From the NCBI RefSeq assembly GCF_921293095.1, contig NC_060246.1, forward strand, positions 12,170,001 through 12,234,000: DNA of 64,000 nucleotides, written 5' to 3'. Of this stretch, positions 59,754-64,000 are shown one piece after another. A program made the position numbers and the translations under genes. Position 1 is the first letter of the stretch. The number at the start of each line of letters is the position of its first letter. The DNA is from Ischnura elegans (taxonomy: Eukaryota > Arthropoda > Insecta > Odonata > Coenagrionidae). A model generated the notes under the pieces. That model ran no database searches, had not been told where the DNA came from, and saw only the letters and a list, made by a program, of their open reading frames with translations.

Positions 59754-61455
59754 CTGAAGGTAGAATGTAGATAATTGATAACTAGTGCTTAAAAAAATGC
59801 AATTGTTTGTATTCGTTGGGTGTAAGCGACCGATGTTTGGCCTGTTTAATTTCTTCCGTGCCAGACCACAATAGAGTTATTAATTCATATGTTCAAAGCA
59901 TTTGTGTTGCATTTTTAGTGTCTTATTACGTATCATTTGAATTCATGTAAGACAACATATGGCAGGGAACATGATAAGCTGTTTTTCATACCTATTATAC
60001 GTAGAAAACTCTAAATGTCTTTGTAAATTTTCCTTGGTTATATTTTTTCTACAATTTTCTTGTAAGGAAGGAAATTTGCCTGTGTATGGGTATATTTATA
60101 CCTTATTCAATTTCGGGGCAACGTTGAAGAAGGACCAGCAGTTATGACTGATATTGGGTCACAGTAATATTATAGTTTTTTAATTTTACTTAAGGTCTGG
60201 TATTTCAATGCAAAAATGTTCTTACATCCTTTATAGACGATTCAAAATAAGTACAAATGTACACAACCTTGATAATGGTGATATTTGTAATTGTTTTTGT
60301 TGAGACTGCTCTAATATTACTGTACTTTTTTTAGAATAAATGTCCCAGATTTTGAAGAAAAGTTCAAGGTAACAACAGAAACCATGATTACCTATATTTT
60401 ATTATAAACTTTACAGTTGTTTTGATCATTTGAAAATGAAATTCTTTAGTCTTAAATTTTTAAATTATTTTGCTGATAAATAACGATCTCCTTAATGCAC
60501 GCATGTGTTGCATTTAAATTGCTGTCGGTCCAAGGATACTGTGCAATTTTTGTTATACCTATCGGTTGAGGGGAAGTGTTTTGAGAGAATAATTTAGTGA
60601 TGGCTTTATTGGTTCTCAAAATATGGAGTGTCATGGATGTATTTATGTGATTAGAAGTCAGTCATGTTTCAGCACCAATTAGTTGTTTTTTGTCATGGAG
60701 TTAAATGCAAGAAAAATCATCATTTAGCATCATACTTTGAAAACAAAGTTCTAAGTGATCAAATTACAGAGTTTGCACCTTAATTGGTAGAAAATATTGT
60801 GGCTTAGTGATTCAATTTGTGATACATGGTATTTATGCAGATGTTCTTGCTTCTTGTAAACTATGGTTTTCATATCAAATTGTTAATTCTGTCTGCCTGT
60901 AAGTTGTTCACTCTAATTTTCACTTTAACAAATAAATACGTGGAAAAAACTGTGCGCATAATGGATGGGCAAATAATTTCTGTTACGTTGATCCACAACT
61001 ATATCGTATGGTCAGCTGTAATATCATAGTATTTTGTGTCATAATTTTAACCCTAGAGTGCTACATGATATTTTCATTGTTTTGTACTTCCCTACTCTCA
61101 TGCCTTTTTGCAGCTCAAGTTTTGATTGGATAATTGACATAGTAATATCTAGATAAAGTGTTCTATTTGTAAGTCAAACGCTGTTGGATTGCGGCGTTTA
61201 CCACAATGCCAGCTGTGGGTTATGTTGGTATTACTATTCTTTTGTTAATGATATGGCAAACTAATTACACATTTGTCTTAGTTAATGCTAAGGTGTGCAT
61301 AGAATTTTTTGTTATGAGTTTGGTATGTATTTTTATATTCCCCTGTCATTAACTGTAACTAGGGAGTATAATCTGTGGTCCTCATTGAACTGTTGATGAT
61401 TCAGGAAATGAACTATGAGTGACTCCTAGCGTTTCTATTTCATAGAGCATATAGC

Positions 61456-61720
61456 CAGGGATGCCGACTTACAAAAAATATTCGGGGGGCCCAAACCGGG
61501 GATCTTGCCCCGGGAAATTTTATAAGTATGTAGTGAGTTTTAAGTTTTTTAAGCATATTAGAATATTCATATGATCAACATCAGAATCCTGATAACTCGA
61601 ATCTCAATATCTGGACACTCCGGGGAAAATCAGCAAGCCTGACACATTTTTTCCTCACACCCATAACGAATTTTTGAGGAGGCTCGGGCCCCCTGAGGCC
61701 CCATGGAGTCGGCACCACTG
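61456..61720. mobile_element. hAT-type MITE, 265 bases, 8-base target duplication
   Basis: CATATAGC occurs exactly on both sides (61448-61455, 61721-61728). The ends CAGGGATGCCGACTT and inverted CAGTGGTGCCGACTC are imperfect terminal repeats in the CAGNG style of hAT elements. The interior has G/C runs such as GGGGGGCCC. Confidence 0.8.
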
Positions 61721-64000
61721 CATATAGCTATGTTTTTTTTAATTCTAGTGGGCACTCGTGTGTCAATCGGTTTTTAATGGAGAGGTACACTTCCCATCCA
61801 GGAGAGCATTATCACAGAAGGAAGTGCTTCAATATCATTACTCAGATATTGAATAATATTTAGGCCCTCAAAATACTTTATTTCTAAGCAGAGCTCATTA
61901 TAATGTGTTAATTACAGACTGTATATTATTTTTTAATTAATGATAAAATTGCTCTAGCCAAGGGAAACTATGGCTGTATGTTACGGTTTGTGATTCTTCC
62001 TTGTGATCTATTCTTAAGTATGTTGATATATTCCTAGTCCATGTATTTTTTTAAAAGATTAATGTCTAATAAATATGTTAGAAATTGTAAATGGTGCCTG
62101 AAAAATATTACATTCTCTGTACATATATTGGATTGAAATTTCCTTCTTCAGCTTTAATCTCTGAACACAAATAAATATCAAGTATAGACGTGACATGATG
62201 AATGTAGCTTTTTGAAAATCATGTTACTAAACAGCCTAAGAATTCTCATGTACATTTAAACCAAATCCTCTGTGAATTAATGAATATGTTTTTATTTCCC
62301 TTTAGTTCTTTGTGAACCATTGTTCTCATTTTGCCATTATAACAATTTGAGAGCAGTTTCTATTTTATCTAGCTTATTTTTCTGTGCATTATTGTGCATA
62401 TTATAATCAGAAAATGTACATCTTTTTCTGTATTTATTATTAATTGCATTCCTCTAACTGTAAATGTAATACATACTGCTTGCTTTTGTGGGGCATATGT
62501 GTCATGGATTAATTTTTTTCACGTAGCCAAAGAGATTCTTCTGGTATCTGTACTAATCTGTTTGTGTATTTTCATGCTGATGGAAAATATTTATTATGAA
62601 TAATGTTGGTAGCAGATCTTACCACCAAATGTACACTCCTTTGATTATCAAGGGGAAAAAGTAATTTTTATGTATATCCTACTCATTTGAAAGTGGCGAG
62701 TATTTGTGGAGGTATGGGGTTATGAAAAATTCCAAATTTTTAAAAAATAAGTCCCAGATTTTTCCCATTTCTTTCAAAACTGAAAGAGTTGGAAAGCTAT
62801 GTATAGTCTTTTCAACTTAAAACATTGTTGTTACTGAAATGTTGTTGTTGTTGTTATGAAAATCTGAGACAGTCAGGGCGACTCTCATTCATGGTATAAT
62901 GTGGGATGTCCTATGTTTCCGTAGGATATTCTTTGATAGGTATAAATCCTTTAGTAGGAGCTAACAAGTATCACATTTATTGGTGCTGCTGTTTTGAATT
63001 TGCTTTTAATACCGAAGCAACGGGATTGAGGCTGAATTAAGGTCCCATTTCAGAATAAAAAAAAAATGCTTTCTAATGTCACAGATCTATCTGGTACGCT
63101 GTGGTTGCACAAGTGGTGTTGAGGTATACATATTATATCCTGCCTGTGACCTAATGTGAACTGACCACTGGAATTTTGTATATTTTAAAAGATGAAATAT
63201 TTTCTATTTTAACTTCATTTTAATACCTCTAATAAGGGTTTGAAGTATCATATTTTGGAGCATCGATAACTATTTTAGTTCCCTTTTTGTATGGAAACGT
63301 GTATTCTGTGTTAGTGATAAGCACAAAATTGGAGTGAAATTGAGTTAGAGCTACTTTTTTCTGACTCTATTGAGTGCTGCAGGCTTTAGTCGACTTTTTT
63401 TTTCACCGGCAAAAAGTACCTCATGCTGATATGACAGCTTGAGTATACACCATTATTAAAATCATTATTGTTGTAATGATACCATTATCATTTTTTAAAT
63501 CTATCACAATATTATAGTCAATGATTTTTGAGTAAAATAACAAAACTTACATTCGTATCTTCTAATATAATAACTTAGCATTGTTTTTCATCGTGTGTTA
63601 CGTAACAGCTAAATTTAAACTGTCACTTCTGCTAGTGCAAAATTCTGGATCAAGAGGTTTGATTGTGAAGGCTCTTTTACTTGGATTGTGAGGGTGCTTT
63701 TGTTCAAGGTATAATTAACTCACTTCCCTTTAGTGCTGAAAGTATTTTGCTTAATATGAATTGTGATTTTTTTTTAAATTTCCTGCGGTGACCAATGATA
63801 AAATCTAAGCTCTGGTGTGGTGTGATATGTTTGATGTGTTTCAAATACTTCATGTGAAACATACATGAAGATATGTTTATGGACTGAAATATTTAGTTAA
63901 TATGAAGTATTTGCCATCCGTTTTCAATGCCTTCACCTTGTGCATCATATTTGAGATTGACTTTTCATCATCCAAGATAGTGATGGTTATATCTTTACAT

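Larger units (their letters stand above)
55199..64000 (+). other. V-ATPase subunit a intron 4, continuing past the window
   Basis: The next expected coding segment (FVAGVI) was not found, so the intron extends beyond 64000. It holds a nested transposon pair (57614-59431), a tRNA-like relic (59687-59753) and a hAT MITE (61456-61720), with simple repeats TG at 55669-55690 and GTT at 62842-62855. Stretches 55199-57613, 59754-61455 and 61729-64000 show nothing else I can support. Confidence 0.6.

Noticed and set aside
1-64000. CRISPR arrays, bacterial operons, or rRNA genes
   Set aside because: None seen; gene structure, splice sites and transposons are those of an animal nuclear genome.

Overview
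This 64 kb window is nuclear DNA from an animal, most likely an arthropod and probably an insect with a large, AT-rich, transposon-loaded genome. The signs are long introns with GT-AG borders, three conserved animal genes, and many cut-and-paste DNA transposon relics (pogo/Tigger, piggyBac, hAT, PIF/Harbinger types) plus a Ty3/gypsy LTR retrotransposon. There are no operons or other bacterial features.

Layout. Positions 1-4158 hold the 3' part of a Ty3/gypsy retrotransposon. Its gag-pol reading frame is unbroken from the window edge to 3771 and is followed by a polypurine tract and a likely 3' LTR. From 20157 down to about 6345 on the minus strand lies an epsilon-tubulin gene (TUBE1), rebuilt here as nine exons plus a tentative tenth, with matching splice phases throughout. 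Only 393 bases separate its start codon from that of a plus-strand gene at 20551-34943 for a NEMP-family inner nuclear membrane protein (eight exons, about 399 residues), so the two share a divergent promoter region. After a transposon-filled intergenic stretch (34944-39302), a plus-strand gene for the V-ATPase 'a' subunit starts at 39303. Four exons encoding its cytosolic N-terminal region are present, a further cassette exon is likely, and the rest lies beyond the window.

The introns and spacers are a graveyard of mobile elements, several with exact boundaries: a 2.5 kb piggyBac element, three TTAA-associated piggyBac-like MITEs, five or more pogo/Tigger-type elements or ends with TA flanks, two hAT-type MITEs with 8-base target duplications, a Harbinger MITE (TTA duplication) nested inside a 1.8 kb TA-flanked transposon, a non-LTR reverse transcriptase relic, and two copies of a CGGBP1-like zinc-finger pseudogene around a fold-back element. 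The most notable pattern is that four different piggyBac-like elements each carry a family-specific short palindrome just inside the terminus. Other points of interest are a MITF/TFEB-type motif pair upstream of the V-ATPase gene, two possible inserted peptides at the same protein position of that subunit, and a partial exon duplication in epsilon-tubulin.

The three host genes are housekeeping or cell-structure genes (centriole, nuclear envelope, organelle acidification) and show no pathway link beyond being neighbours.
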